A stretch of 64,000 bases of DNA, taken from contig JADKBW010000008.1 in the NCBI GenBank assembly GCA_016714905.1, forward strand, positions 62,001 to 126,000. Reading direction: 5' to 3'. Made by a program: the position numbers and the translations under genes. Shown here piece after piece: positions 18,778 through 26,787 of this stretch (position 1 is its first letter; each line of letters starts with the position of its first letter). Origin of the DNA: Flavobacterium sp. Its GTDB lineage: Bacteria > Bacteroidota > Bacteroidia > Flavobacteriales > Flavobacteriaceae. The notes beneath the pieces were generated by a model. That model made no database searches. It was not told the DNA's origin and saw only the letters and a program-made list of their open reading frames with translations.

Positions 18778-20685
18778 ATGAGCTACTATAAAATCGGTTC
18801 CTTAGAACAATACTTCAAGCATTACAATAAATCTATTCGTGAACCTCGCAAATTTTGGGGAAAAATCGCGGAAGAAAATTTTGTCTGGTATCAATTATGG
18901 GATAAAGTGATGGAATTCAATATGGCCGAAGCGGAAATCAAATGGTTTACCGATGCTAAAGTGAATATTGTCAAGAACTGCATCGATCGACATTTGGCGC
19001 GCCGCGGCAACAAAACAGCTATCATTTTTGAACCAAATGACCCGAAAGAAGAAGCGCAGCACATCACTTACAACGAATTGCATGAACGCGTATCCAAAGT
19101 GGCTAATGTTTTAAGAGATCAAGGCATCAAAAAAGGCGATCGTGTTTGTATTTATTTGCCAATGATTCCTGAATTAGCTGTATCCGTTTTGGCTTGCGCT
19201 AGAATTGGAGCCATTCACTCGGTCGTTTTCGCTGGTTTCTCCGCCAGTGCTGTTGCATCTCGAATTAATGACAGCGAATGTAAAATGGTCATCACTTCAG
19301 ATGGAGGTTATCGCGGCAATAAATCAATCGATCTAAAAGGAATTATTGACGAAGCGCTCGAAAAATGTCCGTGTGTCGAAACCGTTTTGGTTGCGAAAAG
19401 AACAAATACAAACGTCAACATGAAAGTAGGACGAGACCATTGGCTTCAACCTCTTGTAGACAAAGCCTCTGATAACAATGTCGCTGAAATAATGGATGCA
19501 GAAGATCCATTGTTTATTTTATATACATCAGGTTCTACAGGAAAACCAAAAGGAATGGTGCATACAACGGCTGGTTATATGGTTTATACCGCCTATACTT
19601 TTAAAAACGTTTTTAACTACGAAGAAAACGATATATTTTGGTGTACTGCTGACATCGGTTGGATTACTGGTCATTCCTATATTCTTTATGGTCCACTATT
19701 AAATGGGGCGACCACGGTGATGTTTGAAGGCGTTCCTTCGTATCCAGATTTCAGTAGATTTTGGGAAGTCATTGAAAAACATAAAATTACGCAATTCTAC
19801 ACGGCACCAACAGCCATTAGAGCTTTAGCTAAGGAAAGTTTAGATTACGTGCAACGTTTTCCTTTGAGTTCTTTAAAAGTCATTGGCTCCGTTGGTGAAC
19901 CTATCAACGAAGAAGCGTGGCACTGGTATAACGATCACGTAGGAGGGAAGCGCTGTCCATTAGTAGATACGTGGTGGCAAACGGAAACTGGCGGAATTCT
20001 AATATCGCCAATTGCATTCGTCACGCCAACAAAACCGACCTATGCCTCTTTACCATTACCTGGGATTCAACCTGTTTTGATGGACGAAAAACGCAATGAA
20101 ATTGAAGGCAATCAAGTCGCAGGCAGTTTGTGTATTAAATTTCCTTGGCCATCCATTGCCCGCACCATTTGGGGAGATCATCAACGGTATAAAGACACGT
20201 ATTTCTCTACCTTTCCAGGCAAGTATTTTACGGGTGATGGCGCATTGAGAGATGAAGTTGGCTATTACAGAATCACTGGACGTGTCGACGATATTGTTAT
20301 TGTTTCTGGACACAATTTAGGAACTGCGCCCATCGAAGATGCGATTAATGAACATCCAGCGGTTGCAGAAAGTGCGATTGTAGGATTTCCGCATGATATC
20401 AAAGGAAATGCTTTGTATGGCTATATCATTTTGAAAGAAATTGGCGAAAGCAGAGATCGAAAAAACTTGTCTATTGAGATTAATCAATTGATTTCAGACC
20501 AAATAGGACCAATTGCGAAATTGGATAAAATTCAATTTGTCTCGGGATTGCCTAAAACTCGATCTGGAAAAATTATGAGACGAATACTTCGGAAAATCGC
20601 AGAAGGTGATTTCTCTAATTTTGGTGATATTTCTACTTTACTTAATCCCGAAATCGTAGAAGAAATCAAAGACGGAAAGCTTTAA
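18778..20685 (+). CDS. acs: Acetate-CoA ligase (acetyl-CoA synthetase)
   Basis: The 635-residue ANL enzyme shows the ATP loop YTSGSTGKPKGMVHT, the motif DTWWQTETGG whose Trp limits the acyl pocket to small acids, and the C-terminal PKTRSGKIMRR with the lysine that is acetylated in Acs. Length is close to that of typical acetyl-CoA synthetases. It converts acetate, CoA and ATP to acetyl-CoA in the cytoplasm. It lies downstream of the transporter and small membrane protein, so the three may form an operon for organic acid uptake and activation. Propionate or acetoacetate activity cannot be excluded. Confidence 0.88.
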   Translation: MSYYKIGSLEQYFKHYNKSIREPRKFWGKIAEENFVWYQLWDKVMEFNMAEAEIKWFTDAKVNIVKNCIDRHLARRGNKTAIIFEPNDPKEEAQHITYNELHERVSKVANVLRDQGIKKGDRVCIYLPMIPELAVSVLACARIGAIHSVVFAGFSASAVASRINDSECKMVITSDGGYRGNKSIDLKGIIDEALEKCPCVETVLVAKRTNTNVNMKVGRDHWLQPLVDKASDNNVAEIMDAEDPLFILYTSGSTGKPKGMVHTTAGYMVYTAYTFKNVFNYEENDIFWCTADIGWITGHSYILYGPLLNGATTVMFEGVPSYPDFSRFWEVIEKHKITQFYTAPTAIRALAKESLDYVQRFPLSSLKVIGSVGEPINEEAWHWYNDHVGGKRCPLVDTWWQTETGGILISPIAFVTPTKPTYASLPLPGIQPVLMDEKRNEIEGNQVAGSLCIKFPWPSIARTIWGDHQRYKDTYFSTFPGKYFTGDGALRDEVGYYRITGRVDDIVIVSGHNLGTAPIEDAINEHPAVAESAIVGFPHDIKGNALYGYIILKEIGESRDRKNLSIEINQLISDQIGPIAKLDKIQFVSGLPKTRSGKIMRRILRKIAEGDFSNFGDISTLLNPEIVEEIKDGKL

Positions 20686-20706
20686 GCCAAGAAGCATTAA
20701 ATTTTC

Positions 20707-20760
20707 GGCCACGAATTCACTAATAAAAACTACAGTAGTTTCATTTGTGCATTCGTGGCT
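20707..20760. repeat. Inverted repeat GCCACGAAT...ATTCGTGGC
   Basis: The arms GCCACGAATtCAC (20708) and GTGcATTCGTGGC (ending 20759) frame an inner CTAC/GTAG pair. This hairpin type is frequent in flavobacterial intergenic DNA. It lies after acetyl-CoA synthetase and may act as a terminator-like or dispersed palindromic element. Confidence 0.55.
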
Positions 20761-20841
20761 GTTTGTCTACCGTGAATTATATAAATTTTTAACGCTTGAT
20801 TAATCTTCCACTGAACGTAAATTGTCTAGATTTACTTTTCT

Positions 20842-21978
20842 ATGGAAACAAAGTCAAAAATAGTAATCGTTGGAGCTGGTTTAGCGGGTTTGACGGCGGC
20901 TATTCATTTGTCGAAACTAGGTTATTCCATCATCATTATTGAAAAAAACAGTTTTCCCAAACACAAAGTTTGTGGAGAATATATATCAAATGAAGTGATT
21001 CCCTATTTAGATTGGTTGGGCATCCATCCCGAAATTTTACAACCGACTCAAATTGAACATTTACATTTTTCCACTAGAAACGGGAAATCAGTTCAAACCT
21101 TGCTACCATTAGGCGGATTCGGAATTAGCAGATATGCTTTTGATGATTATCTATCACAAATCGCCATTGGAAATAATTGCAAAATATTGCACGAAACCGT
21201 CAATTCAATTGAATATATGGCGGATGTGTTTTCGATAGAACTTTCGAATAATAAAGTTATTCAAGCCGATATGGTCCTTGGCGCGTATGGCAAACGTTCT
21301 CATATAGATCAAAAATTAGGGAGAACCTTCATTCAAAAAAAATCGCCTTGGTTGGCGGTGAAGGGACATTTTAAAGTTGATTTTCCCAATAATCTTGTAG
21401 GCTTGCATCATTTTGAAGGTGGTTACTGCGGTGTTTCTAAAGTGGAGAATAACACAGTAAATATTTGTTATTTAGCCGATTACGAAACGTTCAAGCAACA
21501 CAAAAACATTGAAGCATATCAAAAAAACATCGTTGCTAAGAATCCTTTTTTGGGAGAAATATTCGAAAAAGCAGTCCCCATTTTTGAAAAACCATTAACG
21601 ATCAGTCAAATCTCGTTCGAGAAAAAGAATCCAGTAGAAAATCACATTCTAATGATTGGTGATAGCGCCGGATTGATTCATCCGTTGTGCGGGAATGGCA
21701 TGGCGATGGCAATTCATAGTGCTAAAATAGCGTGTGAACTGATTGATGTTTACTGCAGTAAAACAATGGCAAAAAGAAGTTTACTTGAGGAAAAATATAC
21801 ACAAGAATGGAATCGGAATTTTAGAAAAAGAATCCGAACTGGTCGATGGTTATCTAGATTATTACGGCAGCCCATACTTTCGGAACCCATACTAAAACTG
21901 TCAATCGTATTTCCCTTTTTGCTAAAGGCAATAATCAAAAGCACTCATGGCCAACCCATAAAAGCACCTAATTCATGA
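20842..21978 (+). CDS. FAD-dependent oxidoreductase (geranylgeranyl reductase / halogenase-like family)
   Basis: The 378-residue flavoprotein begins with the Rossmann motif GAGLAGLTAAIHLSKLGY (residues about 11-28), followed by KHKVCGEYIS. A second motif, MIGDSAGLIHPLCGNGMAMA (near residue 272), binds FAD. Together they place it in the geranylgeranyl reductase-like family. It is the first gene of a seven-gene operon and overlaps the methyltransferase start by four bases (ATGA). In the pathway it may reduce or oxidise a polyketide-lipid intermediate. No halogenase tryptophan motif was seen. Confidence 0.82.
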   Translation: METKSKIVIVGAGLAGLTAAIHLSKLGYSIIIIEKNSFPKHKVCGEYISNEVIPYLDWLGIHPEILQPTQIEHLHFSTRNGKSVQTLLPLGGFGISRYAFDDYLSQIAIGNNCKILHETVNSIEYMADVFSIELSNNKVIQADMVLGAYGKRSHIDQKLGRTFIQKKSPWLAVKGHFKVDFPNNLVGLHHFEGGYCGVSKVENNTVNICYLADYETFKQHKNIEAYQKNIVAKNPFLGEIFEKAVPIFEKPLTISQISFEKKNPVENHILMIGDSAGLIHPLCGNGMAMAIHSAKIACELIDVYCSKTMAKRSLLEEKYTQEWNRNFRKRIRTGRWLSRLLRQPILSEPILKLSIVFPFLLKAIIKSTHGQPIKAPNS

Positions 21979-22688
21979 ATTTAAGTACAAAATACAGGAC
22001 CGATGCGCCCGAAATCATGGATGATTTTGCCTTAGAAGGATTGCAGTTAACCAATGCTTTAGACAAAATTGCCCAAATCAATCAGTTTTTAGGAGGCAAC
22101 GCATTGACATTGAATGGTGTTGAAAAATTAATATCTGAAGTCCCAAATGAACAAATAATTAAAATTATCGATTTAGGTTGCGGCAATGGTGATATGCTAA
22201 GAACTTTAGCAGATTATGCACAAAAATCGGAACGAAATTTTCATTTAATTGGTGTTGATGCAAATGCTTTTACTGTGAATTATGCAAAAGAATGTTCGTC
22301 ATCCTATCCCAATATCGAGTACCTTTCAAAAGATATCTTTGAATTGAATTTTCAAAATATTAATTTTGATATTGCCCTATGCACCTTGACTTTGCATCAT
22401 TTTAAAGAGAATGATATCGTTTGGATAATAAAGCAATTAGAAAGAAATGCAAAGCTCGGAATTGTTGTTAATGATTTGCATAGAAGCAAGGTTGCGTATC
22501 GATTGTTTCAGTTGATTGCAATGGTTTTTAATTTAAATGAAATGTCGAAAAAAGACGGATTGACATCCATATTAAGGGGTTTCAAAAAAGAAGAACTTTT
22601 GGCTTTTTCAAATAATCTAAAAAATTCAAGTTCATCTATTCAATGGAAATGGGCATATAGGTATCAATGGATTATTACTAAACTATGA
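21975..22688 (+). CDS. Class I SAM-dependent methyltransferase
   Basis: The 237-residue protein carries the SAM-binding motif IIDLGCGNGDML (about residues 65-76), GVDAN at the end of the second strand and CTLTLHHF at the fourth. It overlaps the upstream oxidoreductase gene by four bases and the type III polyketide synthase gene by four bases, so translation is coupled. It probably O- or C-methylates the polyketide product. Acceptor unknown. Confidence 0.83.
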   Translation: MNLSTKYRTDAPEIMDDFALEGLQLTNALDKIAQINQFLGGNALTLNGVEKLISEVPNEQIIKIIDLGCGNGDMLRTLADYAQKSERNFHLIGVDANAFTVNYAKECSSSYPNIEYLSKDIFELNFQNINFDIALCTLTLHHFKENDIVWIIKQLERNAKLGIVVNDLHRSKVAYRLFQLIAMVFNLNEMSKKDGLTSILRGFKKEELLAFSNNLKNSSSSIQWKWAYRYQWIITKL

Positions 22689-23737
22689 GTGTCAAAATAA
22701 CTACAGTCGCTACGCAATTGCCCAAGTATTCACGAAATACCGAGGAAATAATTCCGTTTTTAGATACTTGGTTGGTCGGGCAAGAGGAACGCTTTATTCG
22801 GAAAGTCAAGAAGATCTTCGAAAATGCGGCAGTTGACAAACGATATTCAATTATGGATCCACTGGAAGTATTTACTTCTTCTACATTCGAAGATAAGAAT
22901 GAGATTTACGCCCGAGAGGTTATTGATTTGGGTGAAAAAGTATTGACAAAAGCATTAGCTAAAGCAAGATGGAATGCAGAAGACGTCGACTTTATTATTA
23001 CCGTAAGTTGCACTGGGATTATGATTCCGTCATTAGATGCTTATCTCATCAATAAACTCAAAATGAAACAAGAGATTGTGCGATTGCCTGTTACGGAGAT
23101 GGGTTGCGCTGCAGGTATCTCCGGTATCATTTACGCACGAAACTTCCTGAAAGCCAATCCAGGAAAACGCGCTGCGGTAATTGCTGTAGAATCGCCAACT
23201 GCAACGTTTCAATTGAATGATTTCTCGATGGCTAATATTGTAAGTGCAGCGATCTTTGGTGATGGCGCGGCCTGCGTTCTACTGTCCTCAGAAGCAGATG
23301 CCATTGGTCCGCATATACTAGATGATGAGATGTATCATTTTTTTGACAATGAACATATGATGGGTTTCAAACTAACCAATTCCGGTCTTCAAATGGTTTT
23401 GGATATTGAAGTTCCGGAAACAATTGCAATGCATTTTCCAAACATAATTCATCCCTTTTTAGCGAAGAATGCGTTAGCGATAGAAGCTATTGACCATTTG
23501 ATTTTTCATCCAGGAGGAAAGAAAATCGTACAAACGGTCGAAGCGTTGTTTTTAGGATTGGGGAAAAATATCGACGCAACGAAAGAAATATTACGGTCCT
23601 ATGGCAATATGTCGAGCGCCACCGTATTATATGTGTTAGAAAAAATCATGGAAAATCAGCCAAAGAAAGGAGAAAAAGGATTAATGCTAAGCTTTGGCCC
23701 AGGGTTTTCAGCACAAAAAGTACTGTTAGAATTTTAA
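22685..23737 (+). CDS. Type III polyketide synthase (chalcone/stilbene synthase-like)
   Basis: The 350-residue protein has the complete type III PKS triad: Cys141 in EMGCAAG, His275 in FHPGGKK and Asn308 in YGNMSSA. It also has the GDGAACVLL loop near residue 193. Such enzymes extend an acyl starter with malonyl-CoA and cyclise the chain to a pyrone, resorcinol or phloroglucinol. Its neighbours include a private ACP, ketosynthase and dehydratase, which suggests that its starter is a modified fatty acyl group made in the same operon. It overlaps both neighbouring genes. The ring type formed is not predictable from sequence. Confidence 0.9.
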   Translation: MSVKITTVATQLPKYSRNTEEIIPFLDTWLVGQEERFIRKVKKIFENAAVDKRYSIMDPLEVFTSSTFEDKNEIYAREVIDLGEKVLTKALAKARWNAEDVDFIITVSCTGIMIPSLDAYLINKLKMKQEIVRLPVTEMGCAAGISGIIYARNFLKANPGKRAAVIAVESPTATFQLNDFSMANIVSAAIFGDGAACVLLSSEADAIGPHILDDEMYHFFDNEHMMGFKLTNSGLQMVLDIEVPETIAMHFPNIIHPFLAKNALAIEAIDHLIFHPGGKKIVQTVEALFLGLGKNIDATKEILRSYGNMSSATVLYVLEKIMENQPKKGEKGLMLSFGPGFSAQKVLLEF

Positions 23738-24174
23738 TGAGAATGACTACAAACGAAATCATAGCAAAATTGCCTTACGACAGACCATTTTTGTTTGTTG
23801 ATGAGCTATATCACATCGATGAAAATGGCGTTGAGGGTTCTTATACTTTTGATCAAAACCTAGCGTTTTATCAAGGACATTTCAAAGGAAATCCTGTAAC
23901 ACCTGGTGTAATTTTAACGGAAGTTATGGCGCAAATTGGTGTGGTATGTTTGGGTTTGTTTTTAATAAATGATGCGTTGAATACAAAAAAGCTAATATCC
24001 TTAACATCAGTTGATATTGAATTTTATAAACCTGTGTATCCCAACGAAAAAGTAACTGTGAAATCCGAGAAAATATACTTCAGATTTGGGAAATTAAAAT
24101 GCAAAGTATTCATGACAAATGAAAATAATGAACTGGTTTGTAGTGGTATGATTTCAGGAATGATTTTGAAATAA
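23737..24174 (+). CDS. 3-hydroxyacyl-ACP dehydratase, FabZ-like hot-dog protein
   Basis: The 145-residue hot-dog protein carries the FabZ-type active site YQGHFKGNPVTPGVILTEVMAQIG, with His and Glu in place. The start overlaps the stop of the polyketide synthase (TAATG). It would dehydrate beta-hydroxyacyl-ACP during synthesis of the acyl chain for this operon, together with the ketosynthase and ACP that follow. It is a second, pathway-specific enzyme rather than the housekeeping FabZ, judging by context. Confidence 0.83.
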   Translation: MRMTTNEIIAKLPYDRPFLFVDELYHIDENGVEGSYTFDQNLAFYQGHFKGNPVTPGVILTEVMAQIGVVCLGLFLINDALNTKKLISLTSVDIEFYKPVYPNEKVTVKSEKIYFRFGKLKCKVFMTNENNELVCSGMISGMILK

Positions 24175-24175
24175 T

Positions 24176-25453
24176 ATGAATAGGAGAGTTGTCATAACTG
24201 GTTTAGGCATTGTTGCACCGAATGGAGTAGGGGTTGCGGCATTTTTACATGCAATCAAAAATGGAATATCGGGTATTCGTTTCGATCAAGAATTAGCGGA
24301 TTTACAGTTTTCGTGTCAAATTTCAGGTAAACCAATTATTTCTGATGAAATGAAACTGCAGTATTTTTCTGAATTAGAACTGCGAAACTTCAATGCAAGT
24401 GGAATTCTTTATGGCGTTATGGCTGGAATGGAAGCTTGGCAAGATGCTGGGTTACCGATGGCGATAAATGATAATCCAGATTGGGATTCTGGAACAATTT
24501 TCGGAACTGGAACCTCTGGAATTGAAAAATTTAGAGAAAGTATTTATAAGATTGATGATTTACAAACCAGAAGATTAGGAAGCACAGCCGTTGCGCAAAC
24601 CATGAATAGTGGCGTTAGTGCGTATTTAGGTGGAAAATTAGGTTTAGGGAATCAAGTAACAACCAACTCATCGGCATGCACGACAGGTTCAGAAAGCATT
24701 CTAATGGCTTATGAAAGAATCAAATCGGGTCAGGCGAAGCGCATGCTAGCGGGAAGTACGAGTGATTCTGGGCCGTACATTTGGGGTGGATTTGACGCAA
24801 TGAAAGTTTGTACTTTTAAGCATAATGAAAGTCCAGAGAAAGGTTCACGACCAATGAGTGCTACTGCCTCTGGATTTGTACCGGGAAGTGGAGCAGGAGC
24901 ACTGTTGTTAGAAGATCTAGAAACAGCTTTAGGGCGCGGTGCTAGAATTTATGGGGAAGTTTTGGGTGGAAATATCAACTCAGGAGGGCAAAGGGGCGAA
25001 GGTACGATGACCGCTCCAAATTCAAACGCGGTGCAAAAGTGCATATGTGATGCATTGAGTAATGCCAATATTCATGCTGATGAAATTGATGCCATCAACG
25101 GACACTTAACGGCGACTTCAAAAGACAGTTTAGAGATTAAAAATTGGACTGAAGCGCTAAAACGAAAAGGGGAACATTTTCCTTATATTAATTCATTGAA
25201 ATCAATGGTGGGACATTGTCTATCCGCTGCTGGTGGAATTGAGTGTGTTGCCACAGTATTGGAATTATATCATGACTTTGTTTTTCCAAATACAAACTGT
25301 GAAGATTTACATTCAGACATCGAGGCATTAATTGGAAGTTCAAAAATTCCGCAAAAGATGTTTAAAGCAAGGTTGAATATCATTGCAAAAGCGAGCTTTG
25401 GTTTTGGCGACGTCAATGGATGTGTCATTTTTAAAAAATTTGAAAAACAATAA
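24176..25453 (+). CDS. Beta-ketoacyl-ACP synthase II-like (FabF/KAS)
   Basis: The 425-residue thiolase-fold condensing enzyme has Cys168 in NSSACTTGSES, His310 in INGHLTATSKDSLE and His347 in LKSMVGHCLSAAGG, the full Cys-His-His set of decarboxylating ketosynthases. It lies two bases after the dehydratase and one base before the ACP. It should extend acyl-ACP chains for the pathway. The replaced context around the first His (usual GTST becomes GHLTATS) hints at a specialised clade related to aryl polyene or other secondary-metabolite ketosynthases. Confidence 0.87.
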   Translation: MNRRVVITGLGIVAPNGVGVAAFLHAIKNGISGIRFDQELADLQFSCQISGKPIISDEMKLQYFSELELRNFNASGILYGVMAGMEAWQDAGLPMAINDNPDWDSGTIFGTGTSGIEKFRESIYKIDDLQTRRLGSTAVAQTMNSGVSAYLGGKLGLGNQVTTNSSACTTGSESILMAYERIKSGQAKRMLAGSTSDSGPYIWGGFDAMKVCTFKHNESPEKGSRPMSATASGFVPGSGAGALLLEDLETALGRGARIYGEVLGGNINSGGQRGEGTMTAPNSNAVQKCICDALSNANIHADEIDAINGHLTATSKDSLEIKNWTEALKRKGEHFPYINSLKSMVGHCLSAAGGIECVATVLELYHDFVFPNTNCEDLHSDIEALIGSSKIPQKMFKARLNIIAKASFGFGDVNGCVIFKKFEKQ

Positions 25454-25454
25454 T

Positions 25455-25709
25455 ATGGAACGAGAAGAAATAATAGAACGGCTCAAGAGTATCATAAAGC
25501 CATTCACAAAGGAGACAGAGGCATTTGACAATCTTTCAGATTCGACTGATTTTATTAATGATCTGAAAATTAATTCTGCGAATTTAGTTGATATCGTTTT
25601 GGATATTGAAGATGCTTTTCAAATTGTCATCGACGATCAATCGATGGGAAAAATGCTAGATGTGAAGTCGGCCATAGAGATTATTGAATCAAAGCTGCAG
25701 CAATCATGA
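25455..25709 (+). CDS. Acyl carrier protein
   Basis: The ATG at 25455 gives 84 residues; a longer reading from 25383 would overlap the ketosynthase and is unlikely. The helix-II motif DLKINSANLVDIVLDIEDAF holds the probable phosphopantetheine serine, with the usual DSL changed to NSA. It is acidic and short, as expected. It sits between the ketosynthase and the phosphopantetheinyl transferase that probably activates it, with a four-base overlap with the latter. Confidence 0.83.
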   Translation: MEREEIIERLKSIIKPFTKETEAFDNLSDSTDFINDLKINSANLVDIVLDIEDAFQIVIDDQSMGKMLDVKSAIEIIESKLQQS

Positions 25710-26215
25710 TAGGAAATGATATTATTGACTTAGAACGCACTCGCATTGAAAGCAACTGGAAACGAAAACGATTTTTGGAGAAACTGTTTACAGAAAATGA
25801 ACAGAAAATAATTTTCTTGTCTGAAAATCCGGAAGTTATGGTTTGGAATTTATGGAGTAGGAAAGAAGCTGCTTACAAGATTTACCATCGGCAAACCAAA
25901 AACAGAGTGTTCATTCCAAAGCGAATCGAATGCGACAAAATCAAGCTGCAGAAAGAACATTTTTTTGGATTGGTAACGATTGAAGGATTAGCATATGTTA
26001 CAAGAACGGAGGTGACATCCGGATTTATTTACACAGAGGCAACGCTACATTCAAATGATTTTCAATCAATTCAACCCATTCATTCCAGTCATATTTTTAA
26101 AGACCAATATGGTATTCCTCACGCTAAGTTCTCGAATAACCCGGTTTCTATTACGCATCATGGCGCTCACGAGCGGAGAATTCAATTAAATATCAATGCC
26201 CAATCTCGATTTTAG
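25706..26215 (+). CDS. 4'-phosphopantetheinyl transferase superfamily protein
   Basis: The 169-residue protein begins with IGNDIIDL and has WSRKEAAYKIYH near residue 50, the two magnesium and CoA-binding motifs of the AcpS/Sfp superfamily. It would load the phosphopantetheine arm onto the operon's ACP. It overlaps the ACP gene by four bases and, at its 3' end, the convergent exonuclease gene by 30 bases. It closes the seven-gene operon. Confidence 0.85.
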   Translation: MIGNDIIDLERTRIESNWKRKRFLEKLFTENEQKIIFLSENPEVMVWNLWSRKEAAYKIYHRQTKNRVFIPKRIECDKIKLQKEHFFGLVTIEGLAYVTRTEVTSGFIYTEATLHSNDFQSIQPIHSSHIFKDQYGIPHAKFSNNPVSITHHGAHERRIQLNINAQSRF

Positions 26216-26785
26216 TTTTAAAAACAACAAGGCTATTGTATAAGCATCTTCCGCAGAAGAATGACGATCGTTTTTTGCAACCTTAAATACTTTACATAAC
26301 TCATCGACTGAAAATTGCTTATCTGTACTGTCAATTAACTTTCTATACATAATTTCGATATCAATTGCTTCATTTTTGATGCGACTGCATCCCATTTTAT
26401 AGAGTGCTTCGTTGATCATATCGATATCGAAATGAATACGATGCCCCACTAAAATTGAATTTCCGATAAAGTCGATAAATGCTTGAATCGCTTCAGGCTC
26501 GCCTAATTTTGGCAGTTTACTTTCAACGATAAACTCATTTGAAAGTCCATTGTCATGCAAAAAAATGTACTGCAAAAGTATCACTTCGAAGCAATCGCTC
26601 ACCACAATAGTGTTATTCTCAACGGCAACAGCCCCGATAGATAAGATGACATCCTTATTCGCATTTAGTCCAGTTGTTTCCGTACTTAATACCACGAAAC
26701 GATTGGATTTTCGCTCGAATTTCGCGCTATAATCTTTCCAAAATTCAGGATATTCTTTATTTAAGTTTTTGATCCAATCTAGCAT
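26186..26785 (-). CDS. DnaQ-like 3'-5' exonuclease domain protein with altered active site
   Basis: The 199-residue protein has the DEDDh fold: STETTGLN at residues 34-41, GHRIHFDIDM near 112 and HSSAEDAY near 175. The first catalytic Asp is replaced by Ser34, while Glu36 and the later Asp and His are kept. It is two bases downstream of the DUF294/CBS gene, so the two are probably cotranscribed and may act together. Nuclease activity may be weakened or lost. It overlaps the convergent transferase gene by 30 bases. Confidence 0.8.
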   Translation of the reverse strand: MLDWIKNLNKEYPEFWKDYSAKFERKSNRFVVLSTETTGLNANKDVILSIGAVAVENNTIVVSDCFEVILLQYIFLHDNGLSNEFIVESKLPKLGEPEAIQAFIDFIGNSILVGHRIHFDIDMINEALYKMGCSRIKNEAIDIEIMYRKLIDSTDKQFSVDELCKVFKVAKNDRHSSAEDAYTIALLFLKLKSRLGIDI

Positions 26786-26787
26786 AA

